46,463 nucleotides of DNA from Acidimicrobiia bacterium (GTDB lineage Bacteria > Actinomycetota > Acidimicrobiia > Spongiisociales > UBA5794): the NCBI GenBank assembly GCA_030066875.1, contig JASJAS010000035.1, forward strand, positions 1-46,463, read 5' to 3'. Position numbers and translations under genes: made by a program. This document shows positions 27,604 through 36,308 of the stretch, in pieces. How positions within the stretch are numbered: position 1 is the stretch's first letter; every line of letters starts with the position of its first letter. The notes under the pieces were generated by a model, which was given only the letters and a program-made list of their open reading frames with translations, had not been told where the DNA came from and made no database searches.

Positions 27604-28077
27604 GTGACACGCAAGACCAACGCCATGCGGCTGCTCGACCAGGCCGGGATCGCCTTCGAACCGCGCGAATACGCGCTGTCGATCGATGACTTCAGCGCGG
27701 AACGAGTAGCTGACTTGGTGGGGATGGCGCCCGACCAGGTGTTCAAGACTCTGGTGGCAATCGGTGAACGGAGCGGGCCGTGCTTTGCTGTGATCCCGGC
27801 GAATACCGAACTCAACCTCAAGGCTCTGGCTGCGGCACACGGCGACCGCAAGGTGCATTTGGCGTCACTCAGGGAGGTGCTGCCGCTCACCGGCTACGAA
27901 CGGGGTGCGGTCACCGTCATTGGGGCCAAGAAGCCACTGCCGGTCTACGTGGACGAGATCATGGAGTTGTGCGACGAGATCGCTGTGTCTGCCGGAACCA
28001 AGGGTATTCAACTCGTGCTCGCACCTACCGACTACATCGAGTTCACCGGCGCAACAGTCGCGCCGATCGGGGTGTGA
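27604..28077 (+). CDS. ybaK: Cys-tRNA(Pro)/Cys-tRNA(Cys) deacylase, YbaK type
   Basis: The 157-aa product matches YbaK/EbsC: TNAMRLLDQAGIAFEPREY, then GMAPDQVFKTLVAIGERSGP with the conserved lysine, FAVIPANTELNLKALAAAHG, and LTGYERGAVTVIGAKKPLPV followed by VSAGTKGIQLVLAPTDYI. The enzyme clears mischarged Cys-tRNAs in trans. It starts with GTG 27604. It is convergent with the amino-acid transporter operon. Confidence 0.95.
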   Translation: MTRKTNAMRLLDQAGIAFEPREYALSIDDFSAERVADLVGMAPDQVFKTLVAIGERSGPCFAVIPANTELNLKALAAAHGDRKVHLASLREVLPLTGYERGAVTVIGAKKPLPVYVDEIMELCDEIAVSAGTKGIQLVLAPTDYIEFTGATVAPIGV

Positions 28078-28098
28078 GCCCTAGAGAAGGAGAGCTCG

Positions 28099-28845
28099 CT
28101 ACAGAATCTGGCTGAGGAACAACTTGGTGCGGTCGTGTTGCGGGTTCGTGAAGAAGTGCTCTGGAGTACCGTCCTCGACGATCGTTCCGTAGTCGAAGAA
28201 GAGCACCCGGTCGGCCACCTCACGGGCAAACCCCATCTCGTGGGTCACCACGATCATGGTCATCCCGGAGAGGGCCAGCTCCTTCATCACGTCCAGCACC
28301 TCTTTGATCATCTCAGGGTCGAGCGCCGATGTCGGCTCGTCGAACAGCATGACCTTGGGCCGCATCGCCAGCGCGCGAGCAATAGCGACACGCTGCTGCT
28401 GACCACCGGAGAGCTGCCCCGGATACTTCTGCGCTTGCTCGGGAATCCCGACCCTTTCCAACAGCTCGACGCCAATCTGCTCGGCATCTGCACGCGGCAT
28501 CTTCCGTACCCACAGCGGCGCCAAAGTGATGTTGTCCATCACTGTGAGATGGGGAAACAGATTGAACTGCTGAAACACCATCCCCACCTCGGAGCGGATC
28601 TTCTCGATGTTCCGCAGGTCGTTGGTCAGTTCGATGCCGTCAACGATGATCGTGCCCTCTTGATGGGCTTCGAGCCGGTTGATACACCGAATCAGCGTCG
28701 ACTTCCCCGAGCCAGAGGGGCCGATGACCACAACCACTTCCTGTTCCTTGACGGTGGTGGTCACACCTTTGAGGGCCTGGAAATCTCCAAACCACTTCTT
28801 CACACCGTCGCAGACGATGATGTCCTTGGCATCTGGGTTAATCAT
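28099..28845 (-). CDS. aapP: Polar amino-acid ABC transporter ATPase
   Basis: The 248-aa ATPase has Walker [10 protein letters not shown], the Q-loop in [16 protein letters not shown], signature [15 protein letters not shown], Walker [15 protein letters not shown] and switch His in VVTHEMGF. It is of the GlnQ/AapP/HisP group. It is the last gene of a four-gene minus-strand operon (binding protein, two permeases, ATPase) and would power uptake through the two permeases. The symbol follows operon composition. Confidence 0.94.
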   Translation of the reverse strand: MINPDAKDIIVCDGVKKWFGDFQALKGVTTTVKEQEVVVVIGPSGSGKSTLIRCINRLEAHQEGTIIVDGIELTNDLRNIEKIRSEVGMVFQQFNLFPHLTVMDNITLAPLWVRKMPRADAEQIGVELLERVGIPEQAQKYPGQLSGGQQQRVAIARALAMRPKVMLFDEPTSALDPEMIKEVLDVMKELALSGMTMIVVTHEMGFAREVADRVLFFDYGTIVEDGTPEHFFTNPQHDRTKLFLSQIL

Positions 28846-28859
28846 GAGGCCTCCATCGA

Positions 28860-30746
28860 TTAGCGCTCGCCGACGCCGAGTCTCTTCTCGAGCCTCAAGC
28901 TGATACGAGAGAAAGTAAAGGTAAAGATCCAGTACACGACAGCTGTGAAGATCAGCGTCTCCTTGATCGAGCCGAGGAAGTTGAACGGCTGCGTCTGCGC
29001 CGGAATCACCTGGCGGGCGATATGGAGGATGTCGAACAAGCCGACGATCGTCACCAGCGACGTGTCCTTGAATAGAGCGATGATCTGGCCGACCAACGCC
29101 GGGATGACCGCCCGCAAAGCCTGGGGAAGCGTGATAAACACGGTCATCTGCACCGTGGTGAGACCCACTGCTTGGGCGGCTTCGTATTGTCCCTTAGATA
29201 TGGCCTGGAGCCCACCCCGCACGTTTTCGGCGAGGTAGGCCGCCGAGAAGAAAGCGATCATGATGATGGCTCGGACCACACCGCCGAGTTCAACGCCTTC
29301 GGGGAGCGCCACCGGGAGCATGAGGAACGCCACCAGCAACCACGTGATCAGAGGAACACCGCGAACGAGCTCGATGTAAGCAGTCGACATGATGCGGAAT
29401 ATCGGCATGGTCGAGGTGCGGGCGAGCGCCAGCACAACGCCGATGGGGAACGAAGCGACGATCCCAGTGATGGCGATGATGAACGTCAGGAATAGTCCAC
29501 CAATGAAGAAGTTGCCGGGAACCTCGACAGTCGATTCCGTCGTAGTCAATGTCACCAGATAGATCAAGAGGACTACCCAAGAGGCCCAACCGACGAGGAA
29601 CCTGGTTCTCGAGGCACCTTCCCCACCGAAGGTGGGAGCAGCCAGCGCAAACAGCGCAAGCGACATCAGCAGGAACCTGACTACGTACTCGGTCGACACG
29701 AAGAAGCTCGCCACCGACACCACCACCAAAAGGGCGGCGATGGCGCGACCGGCCTCCCCGGCCGTCTTGGAGGCGAGGAAATTGAGCAACAGCCCGCCCC
29801 CGACAACAAAGAACAGCCCGAGCAGGATGTACCACGGCCAGACCTTGTCGTAGTTGATCGCGGGATCCCGGAGTACGACGAGCGTCAGGAACGGGTACGC
29901 CGCGATCCAGAGCCCAATGATGACCTTCTTGAGCAAATCAACCAGCCCGGGCACTCGTTCCCGCAACAGCACGCCGATCCAATATGCGACAAAGATCGCA
30001 ATGATGATCAGGGTCCAGGGAACGACCGTGCTGGATGCAACGTCCTGGTATTCAATGAACTGCCCGGGAGCCGTCGGGATCAGATCGGGCGCTTCTCCCG
30101 ACTCAGGCCGCACCGGGAACGGAACTTGGAGGATCCAAAGCACCACGACCACTAGACCGAGACCGAGCCCTATCAACCCGTTGACGGACACCGTTTCCTG
30201 TTTCCCGCGTTCGCCGAGCCCGTTGGCCAAGTAATAGCCGATTCCGAGGACCGCCAGTCCGCCGATGATCCAGATGGACTTGGCGGCCGTGCTGAACGGT
30301 CCGAGAATGCCGCCCCCAATCGCTGCGATCCCGACACCCATCAGGATCCGGCCAACCATGCGGGGAGCGATCCTGCCGCCGATGCGGAAGATGGCAAAGG
30401 TCAACGCCAGCAGAACAGCGACGAAGGCAACCGTCAACCAGATGCGGTGGAATTGGTCGATGGGCACTCCGGCTTCGTCTGTCAGTGTGGGATTGTCCCC
30501 GGCCGGGTATGCCTGCGCCATCATCAACCGCATGTTCTTGGTCACCGCGTCCCAGCGACGGTCGTCCGCGAACATGAATGTCATCAAACCTCTGGCCGCA
30601 AACAGTCCGATCAGACCGAAGACCACCGTCAGGATGGTGCTGAACACCGAGTAGAACAGGTTCTGTCGCATCCAGACGATTGGACCCCGCGGCGGCGGCT
30701 CCGGCGCAAGCTCCTCTACGTTCTCGGTGACGATGTGATCGGTCAT
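28860..30746 (-). CDS. aapM: Amino-acid ABC transporter permease, AapM-like, with large N-terminal membrane extension
   Basis: The 628-aa protein is much longer than usual AapM (about 380-400 aa, recalled). The C-terminal ~230 residues are a standard HisM/GlnP permease with the EAA loop ([37 protein letters not shown]) and [15 protein letters not shown]. The N-terminal ~390 residues add a cytoplasmic start, a first helix ([20 protein letters not shown]), and about eight or nine further hydrophobic segments with loops of unknown role. Its ATG lies 1 nt after the upstream permease's stop, so translation is coupled. The extension may enlarge or regulate the complex; see findings. Confidence 0.88.
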   Translation of the reverse strand: MTDHIVTENVEELAPEPPPRGPIVWMRQNLFYSVFSTILTVVFGLIGLFAARGLMTFMFADDRRWDAVTKNMRLMMAQAYPAGDNPTLTDEAGVPIDQFHRIWLTVAFVAVLLALTFAIFRIGGRIAPRMVGRILMGVGIAAIGGGILGPFSTAAKSIWIIGGLAVLGIGYYLANGLGERGKQETVSVNGLIGLGLGLVVVVLWILQVPFPVRPESGEAPDLIPTAPGQFIEYQDVASSTVVPWTLIIIAIFVAYWIGVLLRERVPGLVDLLKKVIIGLWIAAYPFLTLVVLRDPAINYDKVWPWYILLGLFFVVGGGLLLNFLASKTAGEAGRAIAALLVVVSVASFFVSTEYVVRFLLMSLALFALAAPTFGGEGASRTRFLVGWASWVVLLIYLVTLTTTESTVEVPGNFFIGGLFLTFIIAITGIVASFPIGVVLALARTSTMPIFRIMSTAYIELVRGVPLITWLLVAFLMLPVALPEGVELGGVVRAIIMIAFFSAAYLAENVRGGLQAISKGQYEAAQAVGLTTVQMTVFITLPQALRAVIPALVGQIIALFKDTSLVTIVGLFDILHIARQVIPAQTQPFNFLGSIKETLIFTAVVYWIFTFTFSRISLRLEKRLGVGER

Positions 30747-30747
30747 C

Positions 30748-32352
30748 TCATCGCTCCACGAGTTTCAGCTTGCGGTTGTAGTAGTTGACGATGCCGGAGA
30801 TGACGAGGCTGAGCGTCACGAAGAACGCCATCCAGACCAGCACGATCGGCAACGCCTGGCCGGTTTGGTTGATCGCGGTAAACCCGACGGCAACGATGTC
30901 GGCAAAGGCGACGGCCAGACCCAGGGATGTGTTCTTGGCGAGGTTCAGGTACTGGTTGCCCATCGGGGGAAGAATGATGCGGAAGGCCTGCGGCAGGATG
31001 ATCAAGCGCAGATACTGCGAGCGACGCAGCCCGACCGCCTGGGCGGCCTCGGTCTGGCCTTTGGATACCGCCAGGATCCCGCCGCGAACGATCTCGGCAA
31101 TGAACGACGCCGTATACAGGGTGACCCCAACCCATACCGCAAAGAATGGCGGGGTGATGATTATGCCTGTGGTCCCGAACTGGGTGAAGCCGGCACCGCG
31201 TACTTCGACTACGGGCTTGGAGAACTCGAGCGGACCACCCGCTTCGCCCGTGAACTTGTCGGCCAACCAGTGGAACGCGTTGGCGAATCCGTTGCGGATC
31301 AATTCGGCAACGGTGAGTACATCCCCGCCCGGGGTCTCGATCGTGGCTCCACCGAGGGCAAAAGCGATGAAGGCGATAAAGAGACCAACCAACCCGGCGA
31401 AGATGACCCGGAAGATGTCATCGTCGGTCAGTTTGCCGAAGCCGGCGGGCGTCCGGCGACTCTCGAAGAACTGCCGGATCCACCAGGCAGCACCGAGGAT
31501 TCCGGCCACAGCGATAATGATCGAAACCGTTGCCGAGGGCAGCCCGCCGATGAAATCGCCGATCGCCTCCCACACCGACGAGAGGAACCCGAGGATGGGG
31601 TGCAAGAACCATCCCACGATGCCGAAAGCGACGACCGTACCGAACGCGTAGGTGAGCGAATAGGCCTCCTTACCGGTCTCCTCCATCAACCGGGTTCGCC
31701 AGCGGGCCACGTATCTGGCAACTATCAAGCCCACGAGAACGAAAATGAGCCACGGCCAGAACCCCGTTGAAGGGAATAGCCAAGCCGATGCAAAACCCTT
31801 ATTGGAGGCCTTGAAGAAGTGTTCGCCGACGTCGTCCTGCGTCAGCTCGGCGAGACCGATGGCAAGCGCCGACCAGAAGAAGATCTGCACCAAGAGCGGG
31901 ATATTGCGGATGATCTCGATGTAGACCGTGGCGAGTTTGTTGACGATCCAGTTGCGCGACAGCCGAGCCACCCCGATGATCGTCCCAAGGATGGTGGCGG
32001 CAATGATTCCGGATATCGCTACTCGGAGTGTGTTGACGGCGCCGACAACCAAGGCGCGAGCCCCGCTGTCGGGGTTGACGTCGATCCCTTCCCGGATATT
32101 CACCCCGAACGGGTCGGACAGCCAGTCCCAGCCGAACGAGATACCGCTGTTGGAGAAGTTCTTGGCGGCTTCGCTTCCCAGCAGCCAGAACAGGGCGAGG
32201 ACGACGACCAACGCAAGTACCTGGGCCACCCATTTGATGACAGATACGTTGCGCCAGACCGGGGGGCGCGCGTGCTGTTGAGTCGATACCGCAGTATCGG
32301 CTCCGCCTCCCGCAGCCTTGTTCTCCCTCTCCACGGGCCAGACCATAGCCAC
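30748..32352 (-). CDS. aapQ: Amino-acid ABC transporter permease, AapQ-like, enlarged
   Basis: The 534-aa permease exceeds the usual ~400 aa. N-terminal parts match AapQ: GISFGWDWLSDPFGVNIREG, VGAVNTLRVAISGIIAATIL, VYIEIIRNIPLLVQIFFWSA. A large middle region (~220-390) with extra membrane segments interrupts the chain. The EAA loop is at the C-terminal side ([40 protein letters not shown]). It follows the binding-protein gene after a strong hairpin. Start ATG 32352 (MAMVWPVE); the next Met is two codons in. Confidence 0.88.
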   Translation of the reverse strand: MAMVWPVERENKAAGGGADTAVSTQQHARPPVWRNVSVIKWVAQVLALVVVLALFWLLGSEAAKNFSNSGISFGWDWLSDPFGVNIREGIDVNPDSGARALVVGAVNTLRVAISGIIAATILGTIIGVARLSRNWIVNKLATVYIEIIRNIPLLVQIFFWSALAIGLAELTQDDVGEHFFKASNKGFASAWLFPSTGFWPWLIFVLVGLIVARYVARWRTRLMEETGKEAYSLTYAFGTVVAFGIVGWFLHPILGFLSSVWEAIGDFIGGLPSATVSIIIAVAGILGAAWWIRQFFESRRTPAGFGKLTDDDIFRVIFAGLVGLFIAFIAFALGGATIETPGGDVLTVAELIRNGFANAFHWLADKFTGEAGGPLEFSKPVVEVRGAGFTQFGTTGIIITPPFFAVWVGVTLYTASFIAEIVRGGILAVSKGQTEAAQAVGLRRSQYLRLIILPQAFRIILPPMGNQYLNLAKNTSLGLAVAFADIVAVGFTAINQTGQALPIVLVWMAFFVTLSLVISGIVNYYNRKLKLVER

Positions 32353-32403
32353 CCCGATCGCCGCCGCGCCACTAAAACACTCGCAACCGGGTCGTGAACG
32401 AAC

Positions 32404-32431
32404 GAGAGGGGCGCCGCACGGCGCCCCTCTC
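32404..32431 (-). terminator. Intercistronic hairpin between aapJ and aapQ
   Basis: GAGAGGGGCGCC, loop GCAC, GGCGCCCCTCTC is a perfect 12-bp stem with a 4-nt loop. It lies 24 nt after the aapJ stop and 50 nt before the aapQ start. Placed here it probably trims readthrough or protects the aapJ message, so the binding protein outnumbers the permeases. Confidence 0.75.
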
Positions 32432-32454
32432 GGAGTTTGTTCGTACCGCTCGGG

Positions 32455-33591
32455 TTAGCGAGCCGGCGGTGCGTAGATCATGCCACCTTCGTTGAACTTG
32501 GCATTGAAGGTTCCTTCGCGGAACAGACCAACCGGGTTCAGGTTGCGAGCAAAGATCTCGTCGTAGTTGCCGACCTGGGTGATGACCTGATAGAAGGCAT
32601 CAGCGTTCAGACCCATCTTTGTCTGCAGCTCACCTTCACCGCCGAAGAGGCGGCTCATCTCGGGCCGGGTATCGGCGGGATCCGCATTTGCGGACGTAAC
32701 GCCGTACTCGTCGGCGATGATCGTCGCATAGACGGTCCAGTTGATGATGTCACCCCACTGGGAATCGTTCTGCCGGTAGACCGGACCCAACGGCTCCTTG
32801 GAGATCGGGGCCCGCGGGAAGATGACCCACTCGTCACCTGGGTCCTGCGTGGCCTTGTTACCCACGAGGCCGGAGCCGTCGGTGGTGACCAGGTCACATG
32901 TACCGGCCTGGAACTTCTCCATCGCCTCCGGGAAGGTCTCGACCGTCTCGAGAGTGATGGTGGCACCGGCGACTGCCGCACCCTCACTGATATTCTTCTC
33001 GGTCGTCGTTCCAGCATTGGTGCACAGAACGGCGCCGTCGATATCGGCGAGCGTCGAGTCTTCAGTGAAACCGAAGGAACGCTGGCCCATTACTTGCTGG
33101 CCGTCGTAGAACGTGGTCGGCGCGAAGTCCATCCCGATGTCCGTGTCACGGCTCTGGGTCCAGGTGGTGTTCCGGATGAGAACGTCGATCTCGTTGTTCT
33201 TCAGTGCCTCGAAACGTTCCGCTGCAGTCAGCGCCCGGAACTCGACAGCGTTGGCGTCACCTAGAACTGCCGCGGCGACCGCCCGGCAATAGTCCGCGTC
33301 GAAGCCGGTAACACTACCGTCCGGTTGTGTATCCGAGAATGCAACGGCAGAGCCGCTGACGCCGCAGATGAGCTCGCCGCGAGCCTGGACGGTGGCAAGT
33401 GTGCCTTCTCCGCCCTGACCGACGTCGGCACCGCCGTCACCGTCATCGCCACCGCCGCCGGCTGTGGTCTCTGGTGCTTCGTCTGTGGTTGCAGCCGTCG
33501 TGGTGGTGGCGTCGTCCGACTCCGAAGTACCACCACAAGCTGCAGCGAACAGCGCAAGTACTGCAATCAGTACTGCTAGTCGCTTGATCAT
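32455..33591 (-). CDS. aapJ: Amino-acid ABC transporter substrate-binding lipoprotein
   Basis: The ~378-aa lipoprotein starts at ATG 33591 (GGGAGGG 6 nt upstream) with the signal peptide MIKRLAVLIAVLALFAAAC and an acidic Thr-rich linker. The rest is a family 3 solute-binding protein of the AapJ type: VQARGELICGVSGSAVAFSD, GFDADYCRAVAAAVLGDANA, TAAERFEALKNNEIDVLIRN, FYDGQQVMGQRSFGF and CTNAGTTTEKN. AapJ relatives bind many L-amino acids; the exact ligand is not readable. The earlier in-frame start has no signal peptide. Confidence 0.94.
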   Translation of the reverse strand: MIKRLAVLIAVLALFAAACGGTSESDDATTTTAATTDEAPETTAGGGGDDGDGGADVGQGGEGTLATVQARGELICGVSGSAVAFSDTQPDGSVTGFDADYCRAVAAAVLGDANAVEFRALTAAERFEALKNNEIDVLIRNTTWTQSRDTDIGMDFAPTTFYDGQQVMGQRSFGFTEDSTLADIDGAVLCTNAGTTTEKNISEGAAVAGATITLETVETFPEAMEKFQAGTCDLVTTDGSGLVGNKATQDPGDEWVIFPRAPISKEPLGPVYRQNDSQWGDIINWTVYATIIADEYGVTSANADPADTRPEMSRLFGGEGELQTKMGLNADAFYQVITQVGNYDEIFARNLNPVGLFREGTFNAKFNEGGMIYAPPAR

Positions 33592-33628
33592 GGAGTGCCC
33601 TCCCTCATAGTTTCTTTCTTGCGAAACA

Positions 33629-33644
33629 GCATCCTGGGGGATGC
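33629..33644 (-). other. Small leader hairpin upstream of aapJ
   Basis: GCATCC-TGGG-GGATGC lies in the 141-base gap before aapJ, about 40 nt from its ATG. It could be a 5' UTR stem or the end of the upstream gene's transcript. No clear promoter was recognised in the gap. Confidence 0.3.
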
Positions 33645-33732
33645 GTGCGGGGGAACTTAGCGGCACCGGCGGGTCCGCGCCACCAGAACCTGACAATCTA
33701 TACCAGGCGAGCTGGTAGGAATGATGCGTGGT

Positions 33733-34257
33733 TCAGACGCCCTGGGCGTGGAAAAAGACTCGCCTATCGCGCGCTTGGTCCAATTCGCCGAAGAGAATCC
33801 GTTGCCACTGGCCGAGCAACACTTCGCCATCGACGACGGGCACCGTTACCGAGGGCTGGCCGACCAGCATCTGCCGAACGTGCGCGTGACCGTTGATGAA
33901 CTCGTCCTCCTGGAGGTTCTCGGTGCGGACGGCGTGGTCGTCATGCTCGTAGTAGGCATCCTCCGGCACGACGGCGGCAATGCGCCGCCGAAAGTCGTTG
34001 AGAAATCCCGTCTCGGATTCGTTGATTACGACCGTGGTTGTGGTGTGTGGGCTATAAACCGTCAACTGCCCATGGCGCACTCGAGAACGTGCCACGACCT
34101 CACGGGCCAGGTCGGTGACATCCCAGAACTCGAGCGGCTGGGTCGAGGAGAAGTGCAATGCCTCCGTCCGAATCGCCGGATTCGACGACTCTGCGAGCAC
34201 GGTCAGGGAACCCGCGGGACGGCGGGTCGCCTGCCTGACTGGGATCTGGTCCTTCAA
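33733..34257 (-). CDS. YjbQ/UPF0047 family protein
   Basis: The 174-aa protein carries the YjbQ signature: LTVYSPHTTTTVVINESETG, the metal-site histidines in AYYEHDDHAVR and NGHAHVRQMLVG, and VPVVDGEVLLGQWQRILFGE with RRVFFHAQG at the end. Family members have been linked to thiamin-phosphate synthase-like activity, but the role is not settled. The N-terminal ~30 residues (MKDQIPVRQATRRPAG) look like an extension; internal starts are possible. Confidence 0.9.
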   Translation of the reverse strand: MKDQIPVRQATRRPAGSLTVLAESSNPAIRTEALHFSSTQPLEFWDVTDLAREVVARSRVRHGQLTVYSPHTTTTVVINESETGFLNDFRRRIAAVVPEDAYYEHDDHAVRTENLQEDEFINGHAHVRQMLVGQPSVTVPVVDGEVLLGQWQRILFGELDQARDRRVFFHAQGV

Positions 34258-34369
34258 CGGTCGACTCCGTTTGATGCGAGCGTCAGAACGATACTCGGCG
34301 AGCGAGGTTAGTGGATACCGCCGGTATCTGGCTAGTTATGCGGGGCGACGGCGCGCAACCACCGTGGCT

Positions 34370-34952
34370 TCAGCTTTTTGGTATTCCGCGGGACGGCTGA
34401 GCAGCCAAGCCGCCCCGAAGAAACGCCAGCCGCGATGCAAGCACCGAAGGCGCGCCTTTAGGTCCACGAACCGACAGTTCATCGATGCCCCCCACCAGAT
34501 GATCAGCGATGATCGTTCCCAGTGAGATCGGATCGACCTCAGGAAACTCACCAGCTGCAACTCCCTGTCGACACAGCCGCACCACCTCTGCACGCACCCG
34601 GTCGAACACCGACCAAGCCTCGTCACGCAGCGGCTTGGGTAGCTCCCGGGACACCCTGAACAAGAGCGTTGCCTCAACGGGATGCTCCAGCACGAACCGA
34701 AGGGACCGACCGACCATTTCGGCGACCTGGTCGAGTGCGCTGCCGGCCGGGAGGTCCTCCACTACTCGATCCACGATCGGGGGGAGGCGCTCGTCAATGA
34801 GGACGGCCAGGACGGCCTCCTTGTTGGGGAAGTACTCATAAACGGTGGTTCGTGCAATGCCAGCGCTGTCGGCCAGCAAACCGATCGACGTCCCCGACAG
34901 CCCGTATTTGATGAACGCATCGGCGCCCGCTTGGCCGCTGGGCTACCAGCAT
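34370..34952 (-). pseudogene. TetR-family regulator with damaged N-terminus (probable frameshift)
   Basis: From 34370 the frame reads a TetR regulator: KYGLSGTSIGLLADSAGIAR, TTVYEYFPNKEAVLAVL, then a helical ligand domain. Upstream the same frame shows only about 21 residues after an in-frame TAG (34943-34945), with no ATG or GTG. The only canonical start is TTG 34879, which would lose helix 1 and part of helix 2. A second frame has ATG 34952 reading MLVAQRPSGR before it diverges; the two frames look like halves of one gene separated by a 1-nt-type shift near 34925. Either the gene is broken, the sequence has an error, or a non-standard start is used. It lies next to the inverted repeat at 34974. 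Confidence 0.6.
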
Positions 34953-34973
34953 CAGGGTGGCATTACCCGGATT

Positions 34974-34997
34974 GGGTCAATTGTGACCCGGTACAAT
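34974..34997. promoter_or_regulatory. Inverted repeat and -10 in the TetR/purA divergent promoter
   Basis: GGGTCA-ATTG-TGACCC (34974-34989) has perfect 6-bp arms, 22 nt before the second-frame ATG of the TetR-like gene. TACAAT (34992-34997) is a good -10 about 34 nt before the purA GTG. A TetR dimer bound here would cover the purA promoter. No well-spaced -35 was found, so the purA promoter is only proposed. Confidence 0.5.
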
Positions 34998-35030
34998 CTG
35001 CCCCACCGGTGACCAGTGTCTGGAGGGACC

Positions 35031-36308
35031 GTGCCGACGACCGTACTTATTGGCGCTCAATGGGGCGACGAAGGCAAGGGAAAGGTGACCGATCATCTGT
35101 CGGAAAGCGCCGATGTCGTGGTCCGCTACCAGGGAGGCAACAACGCCGGCCACACCATCGTCGTTGGGGACGAGCGGTTTGCTCTCACCCTGATTCCCAG
35201 CGGCGTGCTCTACCCGCAGGTCACTCCGGTCATCGGCAACGGCTGTGTGATCGACCCCAACGTCCTCGTCACAGAAATGGCCGAACTCGACTCGCGAGGC
35301 ATCGACCCCACAAGGCTCCGCATCTCCGGCAACGCCCATTTGATCATGCCCTACCACCGCAAACTCGACGCTGTGCTGGAGCGTTTCCTCGGGCAACAAC
35401 AGATCGGGACCACCAAACGCGGCATCGGCCCTGCCTACATGGACAAATATTCGCGTCAAGGCATCAGAGTCCAAGATCTCTTTGACCCGAAGATCTTCCG
35501 CCAGAAGCTCGACATCGCCATCAAGGACAAGAACAAGATCCTGACCAAGGTCTACAACTCACTGCCCATCGACGCGGAGCCGATCGCCGAGGAGTATCTC
35601 GACTATGCGGACAGTCTGCGCGACTACGTAACCGACACGTCGCTACTGCTCTGGAGGGCCCAGCAGGCCGGGAAGAAGGTCATCTTCGAAGGCGCCCAGG
35701 GGACATTGCTCGACATCGACCATGGGACCTACCCCTTCGTGACATCCTCCAACCCGACGGCAGGCGGCGCTCCGATCGGCAGCGGTATCGGCCCCAAGAC
35801 CATCGACAAAGTCCTCGGTGTTGCCAAGGCGTATATCACCCGAGTCGGCACCGGACCCTTCCCCACCGAACTGCACGATGATGTCGGAAATCGTATGGTC
35901 GACCTGGGTGGTGAGTTCGGAACAGTGACCGGCCGCCGGCGCCGCTGCGGGTGGCTCGATCTGGTGGCGCTGCGCTACGCGGTGCGAGTCAACGGTCTCA
36001 CTGAGCTTGCCATGACCAAGTTGGACATCCTCTCGCACTTCGACATGCTCAAGGTGGCGGTTGCGTACGACTCGCTTGGTGAGAGATTCGAAGAGTTCCC
36101 TCGACAGCAACGAGTGCTTTACAACTGTCACCCCGTCTATGAGGAGCTGCCCGGGTGGAGCACGGACATCTCCGATGTCCGCAACTACGGCGACCTTCCC
36201 AAGGAAGCCCGGAGCTACATAGAGTACGTGGAGGAAACGATCGGGATCCCGGTGACCATGATCGGGGTTGGACCGGCCCGGGATGCAACAGTGTTGAGGG
36301 CTACATGA
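35031..36308 (+). CDS. purA: Adenylosuccinate synthetase
   Basis: The 425-aa enzyme joins IMP and aspartate with GTP to give adenylosuccinate. Conserved parts are LIGAQWGDEGKGKVTDHL (GTP loop), VVRYQGGNNAGHTIVVG, GIGPAYMDK, VIFEGAQGTLLDIDHGTYPF VTSSNP, and RVGTGPFPTE. Length fits the family. The GTG at 35031 follows GGAGGGACC and gives MPTTVLIGAQWG; the upstream in-frame GTG 35016 is rejected. Its stop overlaps the purD ATG by 4 nt (ATGA). Confidence 0.97.
   Translation: MPTTVLIGAQWGDEGKGKVTDHLSESADVVVRYQGGNNAGHTIVVGDERFALTLIPSGVLYPQVTPVIGNGCVIDPNVLVTEMAELDSRGIDPTRLRISGNAHLIMPYHRKLDAVLERFLGQQQIGTTKRGIGPAYMDKYSRQGIRVQDLFDPKIFRQKLDIAIKDKNKILTKVYNSLPIDAEPIAEEYLDYADSLRDYVTDTSLLLWRAQQAGKKVIFEGAQGTLLDIDHGTYPFVTSSNPTAGGAPIGSGIGPKTIDKVLGVAKAYITRVGTGPFPTELHDDVGNRMVDLGGEFGTVTGRRRRCGWLDLVALRYAVRVNGLTELAMTKLDILSHFDMLKVAVAYDSLGERFEEFPRQQRVLYNCHPVYEELPGWSTDISDVRNYGDLPKEARSYIEYVEETIGIPVTMIGVGPARDATVLRAT

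Noticed and set aside
30865-31770. Plus-strand frame opposite aapQ
   Set aside because: Charged, low-information translation typical of an antisense shadow.
36155-36304. N-terminal extension of purD
   Set aside because: It overlaps purA in another frame; MRVLLVGGGGREHALG at 36305 is the family start.
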